Source of the DNA: Rhodobacterales bacterium LSUCC0387
GTDB lineage: Bacteria; Pseudomonadota; Alphaproteobacteria; Rhodobacterales; Rhodobacteraceae
NCBI GenBank assembly: GCA_015689775.1
Contig: WVSR01000002.1
Span: forward strand, 62,001 to 126,000
DNA length: 64,000 nucleotides
Direction of reading: 5' to 3'
Part shown: one piece after another, positions 17,482 to 25,531 of the stretch
How positions within the stretch are numbered: position 1 is the stretch's first letter
How the letters are laid out: every line of letters begins with the position of its first letter
Position numbers and translations under genes: made by a program
Notes under the pieces: generated by a model
The model's database searches: none
Told to the model about the DNA's origin: nothing
Seen by the model: the letters and a program-made list of their open reading frames with translations, nothing else

Positions 17482-18408
17482 ATGAGAGAGATAGTGATTG
17501 GCGGCGCCCAAATGGGCGCCATTCAAAAAGCCGATACTAGAGAAGCTGTCGTGGATCGGATGATTGTTTTGCTTGATCAAGCAAAAGAAGCGGGCTGCGA
17601 TCTGGTCGTATATCCCGAACTGGCTCTTACAACTTTTTTCCCGCGCTGGTTTATGGATGACCAATCAGATGTTGATTTTTGGTTTGAAAATGAAATGCCT
17701 AATGCTGCAACAGCACCACTTTTCGCAGCAGCGAAGAAAGCTCAGATAGCGATAAGTTTTGGATACGCGGAACGAACTCAAGATGGGCATTACTACAATA
17801 CTTCCATGCTCACTGATCGAGATGCGAACATAATTGGTACGTATAGAAAGGTGCATTTGCCGGGGCATTCGGATTATGATCCCGAGCGTTCATTCCAGCA
17901 TCTTGAAAAACGCTATTTTGAGCCTGGCAATCTTGGATTTCCAGTGTGGAAAAATTTGAATGCAAGAATGGGGATGTGTATCTGTAATGATCGTCGTTGG
18001 CCCGAAGTATATCGTGAAATGGGTTTGCAAGGTGTCGAGCTGGTGATGCTTGGGTACAATACTCCGACTGTGAATAGTCAGTTATCTGATGAAGGTATTG
18101 AGCAAAGGCTTTATCACTCTGAACTTTCTATGACTGCAGGCGCTTATCAAAATGCGACTTGGGTGGTCGGTGTTGCAAAAGCCGGTTTGGAGGACGGACA
18201 CCCTCTAATGGCAGGATCAATAATCGTAGATCCTAATGGTTATGTTGTTGCGAGAGCCTCCTCTGAGGTCGATGAACTTGTTGTTCACGCTTGTGATATG
18301 GATGCTTGTACCTTTGGTAAAACAACAATTTTTGACTTTGGCCGACATCGTCGTATCGAACATTATCAACGGATAGGCACACAAGCGGGTGTAGTTATAA
18401 ATGACTGA
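17482..18408 (+). CDS. N-carbamoyl-D-amino acid amidohydrolase (nitrilase superfamily)
   Basis: The 308-residue protein keeps the nitrilase-superfamily catalytic triad: E46 (VYPELALTTFFP), K123 (YRKVHLPGH) and C168 (CICNDRRWPE). The segments PELALTTFFPRW, FQHLEKRYFEPG and ICNDRRWPE closely match, from memory, the Agrobacterium D-carbamoylase used with hydantoinase. It hydrolyses N-carbamoyl amino acids to the amino acid, CO2 and ammonia. The hydantoinase and hydantoin racemase encoded downstream supply its substrate, which makes the functional call strong. A GGGAGGTG ribosome site precedes the ATG. Stereochemistry is inferred by similarity only. Confidence 0.9.
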   Translation: MREIVIGGAQMGAIQKADTREAVVDRMIVLLDQAKEAGCDLVVYPELALTTFFPRWFMDDQSDVDFWFENEMPNAATAPLFAAAKKAQIAISFGYAERTQDGHYYNTSMLTDRDANIIGTYRKVHLPGHSDYDPERSFQHLEKRYFEPGNLGFPVWKNLNARMGMCICNDRRWPEVYREMGLQGVELVMLGYNTPTVNSQLSDEGIEQRLYHSELSMTAGAYQNATWVVGVAKAGLEDGHPLMAGSIIVDPNGYVVARASSEVDELVVHACDMDACTFGKTTIFDFGRHRRIEHYQRIGTQAGVVIND

Positions 18409-18461
18409 TCAAAAGCATGGCACGCTCAGAATAAGTAGTCTCAGTTTGAAAAGACGTTGCG

Positions 18462-18490
18462 TTGGTTTGGACGGCTGATGACGATATACT
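18462..18490 (+). promoter_or_regulatory. Possible promoter upstream of the second DapA-family gene
   Basis: TTGGTT (18462-18467) and TATACT (18485-18490) are separated by 17 bases, in the 100-base gap between the carbamoylase and the DapA-family gene. The spacing and -10 match are good but the -35 is poor. Confidence 0.3.
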
Positions 18491-18508
18491 GATTTTGGAG
18501 CGGTCAAA

Positions 18509-19444
18509 ATGGCTGAAAAGATTAACAGACATTCGCGTGGCGTATTTGTCATTTCTGTTACACCATTCTCGAAAAACGGAGCGCTTGATTTAGAAAGCGT
18601 TGACCGATTGATCGAGTTTTACATCGAATGTGGTGTAACCGGCATGACCATTCTCGGTATAATGGGCGAAGCGCAAAAACTATCAGCGCAAGATGCCATA
18701 CAGTTCTCCAAGCATGTTTTGGATCGTGTTGCAGGTCGAATTCCAGTTGTGGTTGGCGTATCTGGCGCTGGTTTGGGTAATCTATCAGACCTGACTAAAT
18801 GCGTCATGGATGATGGGGCTGCGGGGGTAATGGTAGCTCCCATGCCTGGTCTTGTGCACGAGGTGAAACTAAAAAACTACTTCGGTGAAGTTTGTAAGGC
18901 TCTAGGGGATGATGTCCCGATTTGCCTGCAAGACTACCCACAGACAACAGGCGTTAACTTTAGTGTAGAAACAATCCTCGATTTAACTCGCACTTATGCA
19001 CAAATCGTTATGCTAAAACATGAAGATTGGCCTGGATTAAATAAACTATCACAGGTTCGCGCTCAAAGTGGCACTGATCACATGCCGAGATTGTCTATTC
19101 TAACGGGAAATGCCGCTTTATTTCTTCCCCAAGAACTTCAGCGTGGAGCTGATGGAGCAATGACAGGTTTTGCCTACCCTGAAATGTTAGTCAACGTGGT
19201 AAACCGGCATCAAGAAGGTGACATAGATGCAGCTGAAAACCTCTTTGATGCTTACTTGCCGTTAGTTCGCTATGAACACCAGATTGGTATCGGCTTAGCC
19301 ATTCGCAAAGAGATATTATACCGTCGAGGTGTAATTAAAAGCCCTACAGTAAGAGCTCCTGGCCCTGCGCTCACCGATATCGATCACGCCGAGCTAACGC
19401 GTTTAATCGAGCGCCTGAATGTAAGATTGTCTGACCTGCAGTAA
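18509..19444 (+). CDS. Atypical DapA-family protein in the hydantoin cluster
   Basis: The 311-residue barrel protein of the DHDPS/NAL superfamily has altered active-site motifs. The usual GTTGE is GIMGE (50-54), and the tyrosine three residues before the conserved proline is Q141 (QDYPQTTG). A lysine that could form the Schiff base is present at K170 (VMLKHEDWPG). It therefore belongs to a divergent subgroup whose reaction is probably not dihydrodipicolinate synthesis. It lies between the carbamoylase and hydantoinase genes, 34 bases before the latter, so it likely acts on the amino acid or oxo acid released from the hydantoin. Identity with the other DapA-family gene of this window is low by eye. 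Confidence 0.82.
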   Translation: MAEKINRHSRGVFVISVTPFSKNGALDLESVDRLIEFYIECGVTGMTILGIMGEAQKLSAQDAIQFSKHVLDRVAGRIPVVVGVSGAGLGNLSDLTKCVMDDGAAGVMVAPMPGLVHEVKLKNYFGEVCKALGDDVPICLQDYPQTTGVNFSVETILDLTRTYAQIVMLKHEDWPGLNKLSQVRAQSGTDHMPRLSILTGNAALFLPQELQRGADGAMTGFAYPEMLVNVVNRHQEGDIDAAENLFDAYLPLVRYEHQIGIGLAIRKEILYRRGVIKSPTVRAPGPALTDIDHAELTRLIERLNVRLSDLQ

Positions 19445-19478
19445 AATATTTTCAATGTAATGAGGTTTGGAGAAAACG

Positions 19479-20927
19479 GTGCAGCATGATTTGGTGATAA
19501 AAGGCGGGAAAGTTGTTACCGCATCGGAATCCTTCTTTGCTGATATTGGCGTGTCGGGTGGTAAGATTGCCACTTTGGGGATTGATCTGTTAGGTGATGA
19601 GGTCATTGATGCTACCAATAAACTGGTAATGCCAGGCGGAATTGAAGCGCATTGCCACATCGCTCAAGAGAGCGGCATGGGCTTAATGACTGCTGATGAT
19701 TATCAAACTGGATCAATTTCAGCGGCGTTTGGAGGAAATTCCTGCTTCGTACCGTTTGCAGCTCAAAAAGTAGGGCAGAGTGTTGCTGAAACGCTTTCTA
19801 CCTATGATGGTAGGGCTTCAACAAAATCAGTTATCGACTACTCTTATCATCTCATACTTACCGATCCGAATTCAGATGTTCTGGCAGAGCTTCCAGGTGT
19901 CTTTGAGAGGGGGATCACTTCCTTCAAAATTTTCATGACTTATGCGACTCGAGTGAGTGATGCGCAAATACTTGATATTATGACCGTGGCACGACGCTAT
20001 GGGGGCCTTACCATGGTCCACGCTGAAAATCATGACATGCTCACCTGGATGTCCTCTGCTTTAGTGGAAAACGGCTACACCGATCCCAAATTTCACGCTC
20101 CATCGCGCCCAGCTATAGCTGAAGAAGAAGCAATCAATCGGGTAATAAGTTTAGCCAAGCTCACAAATGCCCCGTTGATGATTGTTCATGTTTCGACACC
20201 GAAAGGCGCCGCCTTGGTTGCTGAAGCAAGATCTGAGGGTGCATACATCTTTGGTGAAACTTGTCCGCACTACCTATTATTGACGCGAAATGATCTAGAT
20301 CGTTCAGACAAGGAAGGCGCAAAGTACATTTGTTCGCCGCCACTTCGCGACGAAAATACGCAATCAATTTTGTGGCGTCATGTGGCTGCTGGAACGTTTA
20401 GCGTTGTGTCATCTGACCACGCCCCTTACCGGTTTGATGATACGGGTAAGTTTGCTAATGGGCCGGACGTTGACTTCCGTAAAATAGCTAACGGAATGCC
20501 AGGTATTGAGATGCGACTGCCCATTCTGTTTTCAGAGGGTGTGTTGAAGGGCAGAATTAATCTTAATCAGTTCGTAGCTTTATCATCAACTAATGCGGCT
20601 CGATTGTATGGCATGCATCCGTTCAAAGGAACAATGTCCATTGGTGCAGATGCTGACATCGCGATATGGGATCCAAACCTCACGAAGGTGGCTGGTGAGA
20701 CGCATGATTATGTGAATTATAATCCATTTGAAGGGATGGAGGTTACAGGTTGGCCAGTGACTGTTCTTACAAGGGGTCAGAAGATTGTTGAGAACGATAA
20801 GCTGATAGCTAATCCAGGTGATGGAGAATTCGTCAAACGGGGTCGTACCGATTTGTCGGGCTTAACCGGAACGCATTTGCCAGAAACTGATCCAACATAC
20901 AATTTTGGAGCAAATATTATTACATGA
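19479..20927 (+). CDS. Dihydropyrimidinase / D-hydantoinase
   Basis: The protein is 482 residues from a GTG at 19479, chosen because GGAG lies six bases upstream; the TTG at 19467 has no properly spaced site. The amidohydrolase metal ligands are visible: H58 and H60 (EAHCHI), the carboxylated lysine K150 (TSFKIFMTY), H181 (VHAEN), H237 (IVHVST) and D313 (SDHAPY). It hydrolyses cyclic ureides such as 5-substituted hydantoins or dihydropyrimidines to N-carbamoyl amino acids. The family usually reads PHTH where this protein has AHCH. It overlaps the racemase gene by four bases. Confidence 0.93.
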   Translation: MQHDLVIKGGKVVTASESFFADIGVSGGKIATLGIDLLGDEVIDATNKLVMPGGIEAHCHIAQESGMGLMTADDYQTGSISAAFGGNSCFVPFAAQKVGQSVAETLSTYDGRASTKSVIDYSYHLILTDPNSDVLAELPGVFERGITSFKIFMTYATRVSDAQILDIMTVARRYGGLTMVHAENHDMLTWMSSALVENGYTDPKFHAPSRPAIAEEEAINRVISLAKLTNAPLMIVHVSTPKGAALVAEARSEGAYIFGETCPHYLLLTRNDLDRSDKEGAKYICSPPLRDENTQSILWRHVAAGTFSVVSSDHAPYRFDDTGKFANGPDVDFRKIANGMPGIEMRLPILFSEGVLKGRINLNQFVALSSTNAARLYGMHPFKGTMSIGADADIAIWDPNLTKVAGETHDYVNYNPFEGMEVTGWPVTVLTRGQKIVENDKLIANPGDGEFVKRGRTDLSGLTGTHLPETDPTYNFGANIIT

Positions 20928-21577
20928 ATGGTCCGATATTAGTAATTAATCCAAATTCTAATGAATTGGTTACCGATGGCATAAGGGATGCGCTGACGGA
21001 ATTTAATCTGCCCAAAAGGCCCGCAATTGAGTGTGTCACTTTGAAGGAGGGACCGTTTGGAATCGAAAGTCAGTTGGATTCTGATAGTGTAATTATCCCG
21101 TTAGTTAATTTGGTACAGTCCCGAGCGGATGCGGGGGCTTTTGTTATAGCTTGTTATTCAGATCCAGGTCTTCACGCTTGCCGGTCAATTACCCAAAAGC
21201 CTGTTTTTGGAATTCAAGAAAGTGGAGTGTTAAGTGCATTAGCTCGCGCGGACCGCTTCGGAGTTATCGCAATCTCAGATGCCTCTATACAACGTCATTG
21301 GCGAGTTATGGCACGGATGCAAGTTCTTGATCGGCTGGCCGGTGAATTGCCATTGAATATGAGCGTTGATGAAAGCGCACGGGGCACTAAAACGCTGGAA
21401 AAACTCGTGAATGTAGGCGGACTTCTGAAAAAACAGGGCGCTGAGGTGCTTGTTTTGGGCTGTGCTGGGATGGCAACGCACCGAAAAAAGCTAGAAGAGG
21501 CGCTTGGGATACCTGTGATTGATCCAACTCAAGCAGCTGTGACATTGGCTATGGGAGTTTTGCTCTCAAACACATAA
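20924..21577 (+). CDS. Hydantoin racemase (Asp/Glu/hydantoin racemase family)
   Basis: The 217-residue protein has both catalytic cysteines expected for a two-base racemase, C77 (IACYSDPGL) and C180 (LGCAGMA), plus the N-terminal ILVINPNSNELVTDGI signature. It interconverts the enantiomers of 5-substituted hydantoins so that a stereospecific hydantoinase/carbamoylase pair can use the racemate. The ATG overlaps the hydantoinase stop, so the two are translationally coupled. Together with the upstream genes it completes the hydantoinase process gene set. Allantoin racemase is a related alternative, but no allantoinase partner lies here. Confidence 0.88.
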   Translation: MNGPILVINPNSNELVTDGIRDALTEFNLPKRPAIECVTLKEGPFGIESQLDSDSVIIPLVNLVQSRADAGAFVIACYSDPGLHACRSITQKPVFGIQESGVLSALARADRFGVIAISDASIQRHWRVMARMQVLDRLAGELPLNMSVDESARGTKTLEKLVNVGGLLKKQGAEVLVLGCAGMATHRKKLEEALGIPVIDPTQAAVTLAMGVLLSNT

Positions 21578-21696
21578 GCAACTTTACAATCCATAAGTGG
21601 TCATCCGCGATCGTCTTAAGAAAATTGTGATTTTGTTAGTAAGACAAGTGATTAATATAGTTTGGTGAAGCACTATGATTTCTCACGGCTATCCCT

Positions 21697-21714
21697 GTTG
21701 GTTGATTAACCAAC
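21697..21714. promoter_or_regulatory. Operator-like inverted repeat GTTGGTT-GATT-AACCAAC
   Basis: Perfect 7-bp arms surround a 4-base spacer in the 240-base gap between the racemase gene and the EamA gene, about 100 bases upstream of the latter. The TTGGTT/AACCAA half-sites are the same as those of the gntR-associated palindromes at 1.7-1.9 kb, but with a longer centre. It could be bound by a GntR-type regulator that controls the transporter. No regulator gene is adjacent. Confidence 0.5.
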
Positions 21715-21817
21715 TATGCCAGCTACGACGGCCGTGCGTTGTTGATTCTAGACTTAAAACTTTGTGATGTGTCTTTGGAAGCTAGTAATCTGATAAATAT
21801 AAGAAAAGTGGTGAAAC

Positions 21818-22735
21818 TTGGCTAGTAAAATTGGGATTGTGTGGGCAAATCAATCCGCATCCTTAAAAAGTATCTTTTTGATGATTGCATCCACTTTCTT
21901 TGCTGCGACGATGCATGTTCTTGTAAGGATTAATACTGAAGAATTACACGCTTTTGAGGTTGCTTTTTTCAGGAGCCTCTTTGGGTTTATCGTGATTTTA
22001 CCAATGATAATTCGATCACGTTTTAAGTTTCTAAAGACGACTAAGTTACGGTTACACCTTGTCCGTGGTCTGTTAAACACAACTTCGATGCTAATGTTCT
22101 TTTCCAGTTTAGGATTGATTACTTTAGCTCGCGTTAACTCGCTAAGTTTCACAGCCCCAATCTTTTTGGCAATATTAAGCGTGATCTTCTTGGGTGAGCG
22201 CTTTCGGATTTATCGTTGGATGGCAATCGTCATGGGTTTCATAGGAATGCTCATCATTCTTCGCCCAGGTTGGTTGGAAATTGACACTGGTTCGATATTG
22301 GTACTTGCGTCAGCTTTTTTTTGGGCTGGATCAATGCTATTTATTAAAATCTTATCAAAAACTGATGATAGCTTGACCATAGTTTCTTGGATGGGCGTCA
22401 CCACGATTATTTTATCGTTCATTCCAGCTCTGCTGGTTTGGAAAACCCCAGATTTTAATCAACTTGTTTGGTTAGTGGTGATTGGATGCTTGGGATCTGC
22501 CACGCAGCTTACCCTTAGCCAAGCATTTAAGGAAGTGGACCCAACCGTATTGATGCCCTTTGACTATGTTAAGTTAATTTGGGGAATTGTATTCGGGTTT
22601 TGGCTCTTTGGCGAAGTCCCGGATGTTTTTACTTGGATAGGCGGAACTATAATTTTTGTCTCAGGAGTGTTCATTGCTATGAGAGAAAAGAAAAGTAACG
22701 CGAAGCCCGTACAAGCGTCGACCTCAGTGGTCTAA
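21818..22735 (+). CDS. EamA/DMT-family membrane transporter
   Basis: The 305-residue protein has ten hydrophobic segments in two EamA repeats. Landmarks are STFFAATMHVLVRINTEELH, the VRGLLNTTSMLMFFSSLGLI segment, ILSVIFLGERF, and in the second half TLSQAFKEVDPTVLMPFDYV with FGFWLFGEVPD. The start is uncertain: no ATG is available near the N-terminus and TTG at 21818 was taken. It follows the hydantoin genes after a gap with an operator-like repeat, so it may import or export a metabolite of that pathway under separate control. The substrate cannot be deduced. Confidence 0.83.
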   Translation: MASKIGIVWANQSASLKSIFLMIASTFFAATMHVLVRINTEELHAFEVAFFRSLFGFIVILPMIIRSRFKFLKTTKLRLHLVRGLLNTTSMLMFFSSLGLITLARVNSLSFTAPIFLAILSVIFLGERFRIYRWMAIVMGFIGMLIILRPGWLEIDTGSILVLASAFFWAGSMLFIKILSKTDDSLTIVSWMGVTTIILSFIPALLVWKTPDFNQLVWLVVIGCLGSATQLTLSQAFKEVDPTVLMPFDYVKLIWGIVFGFWLFGEVPDVFTWIGGTIIFVSGVFIAMREKKSNAKPVQASTSVV

Positions 22736-22865
22736 TATTGGCTATCCAAAAATTGTAAACAAAGGTGGTCGCTTGGAATGATTTAGGAATAAATATTTTT
22801 CTTTGGACTGTGGTGTTTAATCAGTCATGTTGGGGTCAGCATAGATAGTAGCCATCAGTTAAAGT

Positions 22866-23699
22866 TTAGGGAATAACGCTTGCAGCAATGAAGCGTAGGC
22901 ATACCGCCGCCAGAAACAGTCCGAAAGCCATTTCAAGATGGCGACGCGTAAGTCGATGGGCCAAAATCACGCCGAAGTGTGTAGTCATTAGCGATGTTGG
23001 AATGGTCAAGGCCAGGGTTGCAAGCGATACGAAGCCGACCGCGTCGGGCGGAAGATCGTTGTGCCCCCAGCCTGCTGCCATGTAGCCAAGAGTTCCGGGA
23101 ATGGCGATCAAGACCCCAACACCTGCTGATGTGGAAATAGCACGATGAATGGGCATGTTATGCAAGGTCAGGATTAGGGTCGATACAGCTCCGCCGCCGA
23201 TCCCCATCAACGCTGAGATAAGCCCGATCCCCGCCCCATAAGCGCTCAACGAAGCCTTGTTTGGAAGTGCGTCACGTAGTTTCCAACCCGACCCTCCCGA
23301 CAAGAGTTTAAAAGCATTTATTGCAGCCACGCATGCAAATACTAGTTGGAAAACATATGGTCCGGCATTGCGGGCTATCAGTGACCCGATTAAGACGCCG
23401 ATTAAGATAGGCAGTGCCCAAATTCGTAGAAGATCCGTGTCGACAGTCCCGCGCCGGAAATGACCCAGCGATGAACTGATAGATGTCGGGATAATAACGG
23501 CAAGCGATGTGCCGACAGCCATTGGCATCGCCAGTTCTGGAGCATGACCTAACGTTTTGAAGACTTCGAAAAAGACTGGTACGGATATCGCTCCCCCACC
23601 AATACCGAACAGGCCCGCTAGAAATCCAACCAAGGCTCCGGCCATCGCCAATGTAGCAATCAACGGCAGGAGCGTCGCTGGATCAAATAGCGTGCTCAC
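22866..23699 (-). CDS. TauE/SafE-family membrane protein (sulfite exporter-like)
   Basis: The 277-residue polytopic protein has about eight hydrophobic segments. The family shows internal duplication, visible here as GFLAGLFGIGGGAISVPVFF near residue 25 and LISALMGIGGGAVSTLILTL near residue 160. Members move small anions such as sulfite, sulfoacetate or other organosulfur or carboxylic compounds outwards or inwards. Its ATG overlaps the stop of the HIBADH-family gene by four bases, so it is cotranscribed with the dehydrogenase. Whether this cluster handles sulfur compounds is not shown by other genes. Confidence 0.88.
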   Translation of the reverse strand: MSTLFDPATLLPLIATLAMAGALVGFLAGLFGIGGGAISVPVFFEVFKTLGHAPELAMPMAVGTSLAVIIPTSISSSLGHFRRGTVDTDLLRIWALPILIGVLIGSLIARNAGPYVFQLVFACVAAINAFKLLSGGSGWKLRDALPNKASLSAYGAGIGLISALMGIGGGAVSTLILTLHNMPIHRAISTSAGVGVLIAIPGTLGYMAAGWGHNDLPPDAVGFVSLATLALTIPTSLMTTHFGVILAHRLTRRHLEMAFGLFLAAVCLRFIAASVIP

Positions 23700-24562
23700 T
23701 TTCTGGCTGCGCGACGGCTAACGCTGGCGCCGTCAAAACCACCTAATCCTGACGCGATCGCGTCGGCATAGCAAGCGGCCGACGAACGCGCAGTGGGAAG
23801 TTCGCGTCCCATGGTTTCGGCCAGTTGCAATGCAAGACCAAGGTCCTTGGCAAGACCCGCCACGTCGAACGTGGCTGTCTGGTCCCTGCCTGAAAGTGTG
23901 TCGATCACGACTTGCCCGCGATTTTTGAGCACCGCCGGCCCTGCTGAGCTATCTGCAATCACACTAATCGCCAAATCATCCGGCACCCCAGCACCGTGAA
24001 GTAGCGCGAGGCTTTCTCCCAATGTCTGCCAGTAGATTGCCAAGGGCAAGTTGATTGCAAGTTTCATTCGCGCAGCGTTACTCACATTGCCCATATCAGC
24101 AACGCGCCGGCAAAGCTGACCGAGAATAGGTTGCGCCCGCACCATTGCAGCTGGCGACCCACCTGCCATGCCGAGTAATTGTCCTTTGAGAGCCGGCGCA
24201 ACTGTTCCGCCCACAGGGCAATGGACAAAATCGGCACCTGCCGTACGCGCCGTTTCGGCAAGCTCCTCTGCCTCATCAGGAAGCAGTGTCGACATCTCGA
24301 TGATTAATCGCCCCGCAAGTCCCAAAGCTAAAAGCTCATCCAATACGTCCCGTGCTGCCGAGCCACCTGTCAGTGACATAATGATCGCGTCGCAAGTAGC
24401 GATACCGCCAAGGTCGCTTTCAGCGGCTCCGGCGGCAACGGCTTCTGCTGCGCGAGCAATGTTGCGGTTCCAGACCTTTACCTTGTAGCCTGTCTCGATT
24501 AGGCGCCGGGCGAAAGCGGTGCCCATTCGGCCTGTTCCGGCAACTCCGATCACCTGGGCCAT
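23696..24562 (-). CDS. NAD(P)-dependent beta-hydroxyacid dehydrogenase (HIBADH family)
   Basis: The protein is 288 residues from the ATG at 24562. This start sits six bases after GGAGGT; the ATG two codons upstream is directly adjacent to that site and is unlikely. The N-terminal Rossmann motif is GVAGTGRMGTAFARRLIETG with CDAIIMSLTGG further on. The substrate signature region is present as DFVHCPVGGTVAPALKGQLL, and the catalytic lysine is in ARMKLAINLPLA. The enzyme oxidises a 3-hydroxy acid (hydroxyisobutyrate, tartronate semialdehyde or sulfolactaldehyde type). The exact substrate is open. Confidence 0.88.
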   Translation of the reverse strand: MAQVIGVAGTGRMGTAFARRLIETGYKVKVWNRNIARAAEAVAAGAAESDLGGIATCDAIIMSLTGGSAARDVLDELLALGLAGRLIIEMSTLLPDEAEELAETARTAGADFVHCPVGGTVAPALKGQLLGMAGGSPAAMVRAQPILGQLCRRVADMGNVSNAARMKLAINLPLAIYWQTLGESLALLHGAGVPDDLAISVIADSSAGPAVLKNRGQVVIDTLSGRDQTATFDVAGLAKDLGLALQLAETMGRELPTARSSAACYADAIASGLGGFDGASVSRRAARK

Positions 24563-24619
24563 GGTCATACCTCCGTCCTGATTGGCTGTGGTGGCATTTC
24601 AGCGCTCTTGGTCCTCAGG

Positions 24620-25315
24620 TCAGCCTGCCTTTGGGCCAATCCGTACCTGCATAGGCTCTACGCCATCCATGCTGCAGTCCAGCACATCTCCCGTAACCAC
24701 TGCGCCCACACCAGCGGGCGTCCCCGTCATGATTATGTCACCCGCCATCAAACGATGCTGCTCGGAGAGTTTAGAGATGATCTCATCGACCTTCCAGATC
24801 ATGAGAGATATGTCGGCATCTTGCCGGACCTGACCATTCACCTTTAGGCGTACATGCCCCATAGTCAGGACGCCGCTATCGCTGGCCCGAGTTATCGGAC
24901 CAACTGGGGCAGAATGGTCAAAGCCCTTCGTTACTTCCCACGGCAGACCTTTTTCCAATGCTTCGGCCTGATGATCGCGGCGGGTCATGTCGAGGCCAAC
25001 AGCATAACCATAAATATGATCAGATGCCTCGGCGACCGGAATGTTATAGCCGCCCGATTTTAATGCCACCACCAGCTCGCACTCGAAATGGAAATTGTTG
25101 GTAAATACCGGATAGGGAATTTCTCCACCATTTTTCACAATCGCGTCTGCAGGTTTCATGAAAATGACTGGTGGGTCCCGCTCATCGGCATTCATCTCGA
25201 TGATGTGGGCCGTGTAGTTTTTGCCAATGCAGTAAATGCGCCGAACTGGGAATAATTCATCTGTCCCGGAGATGTCGAGATGCGCTTGCGGCGGTGGGGT
25301 TAAGGCGTAGGTCAT
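24620..25315 (-). CDS. Fumarylacetoacetate hydrolase (FAH)-family protein
   Basis: The protein is 231 residues from the ATG at 25315, which is preceded by AAGGAG; a longer frame exists upstream but lacks such a site. FAH-fold motifs are visible: RRIYCIGKNYTAHIIEMN, PPVIFMKPADAIV, the metal-binding FHFECELVVALKSGG, VGLDMTRRDHQ and DIIMTGTPAGVGAV. This length and motif set fit the short FAH branch that includes fumarylpyruvate hydrolases and oxaloacetate decarboxylase-like (FAHD1) enzymes. It is divergent from the ABC transporter operon across a 216-base promoter region and is followed after 57 bases by the dehydrogenase gene. Confidence 0.87.
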   Translation of the reverse strand: MTYALTPPPQAHLDISGTDELFPVRRIYCIGKNYTAHIIEMNADERDPPVIFMKPADAIVKNGGEIPYPVFTNNFHFECELVVALKSGGYNIPVAEASDHIYGYAVGLDMTRRDHQAEALEKGLPWEVTKGFDHSAPVGPITRASDSGVLTMGHVRLKVNGQVRQDADISLMIWKVDEIISKLSEQHRLMAGDIIMTGTPAGVGAVVTGDVLDCSMDGVEPMQVRIGPKAG

Positions 25316-25430
25316 TATGGAAGGCTCCTTGGTGGCGCGGTCCTGACGCGGGCCGGGAAGATTCACTCTTTTTATGATCTCGCGCTTGAGTGAGCAGATC
25401 AAGATATAAAATGATAAACGAACAACAAAA

Positions 25431-25465
25431 ATATATTTTCTCGCAATGAGTAGCGAATCATATAT
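25431..25465. promoter_or_regulatory. Imperfect dyad in the divergent FAH / ABC promoter region
   Basis: ATATAT arms at both ends (25431-25436 and 25460-25465) enclose TCGC and GCGA half-sites eight bases apart (25441-25444 and 25453-25456). It lies between the divergent operons whose last plus-strand gene encodes a GntR regulator. The nested symmetry centres differ by half a base, so the match is imperfect. Confidence 0.35.
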
Positions 25466-25531
25466 CCTTTTGCTTGCGACTTACAACCCATCGGATAACG
25501 GGGCAGAAGTCAGCATAAAAGGGAGGAAACA

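Noticed and set aside
21604-21650. A hairpin GTCTTA...TAAGAC after the hydantoin racemase gene
   Set aside because: Only six pairs with a long loop and no T-run; too weak to call a terminator.
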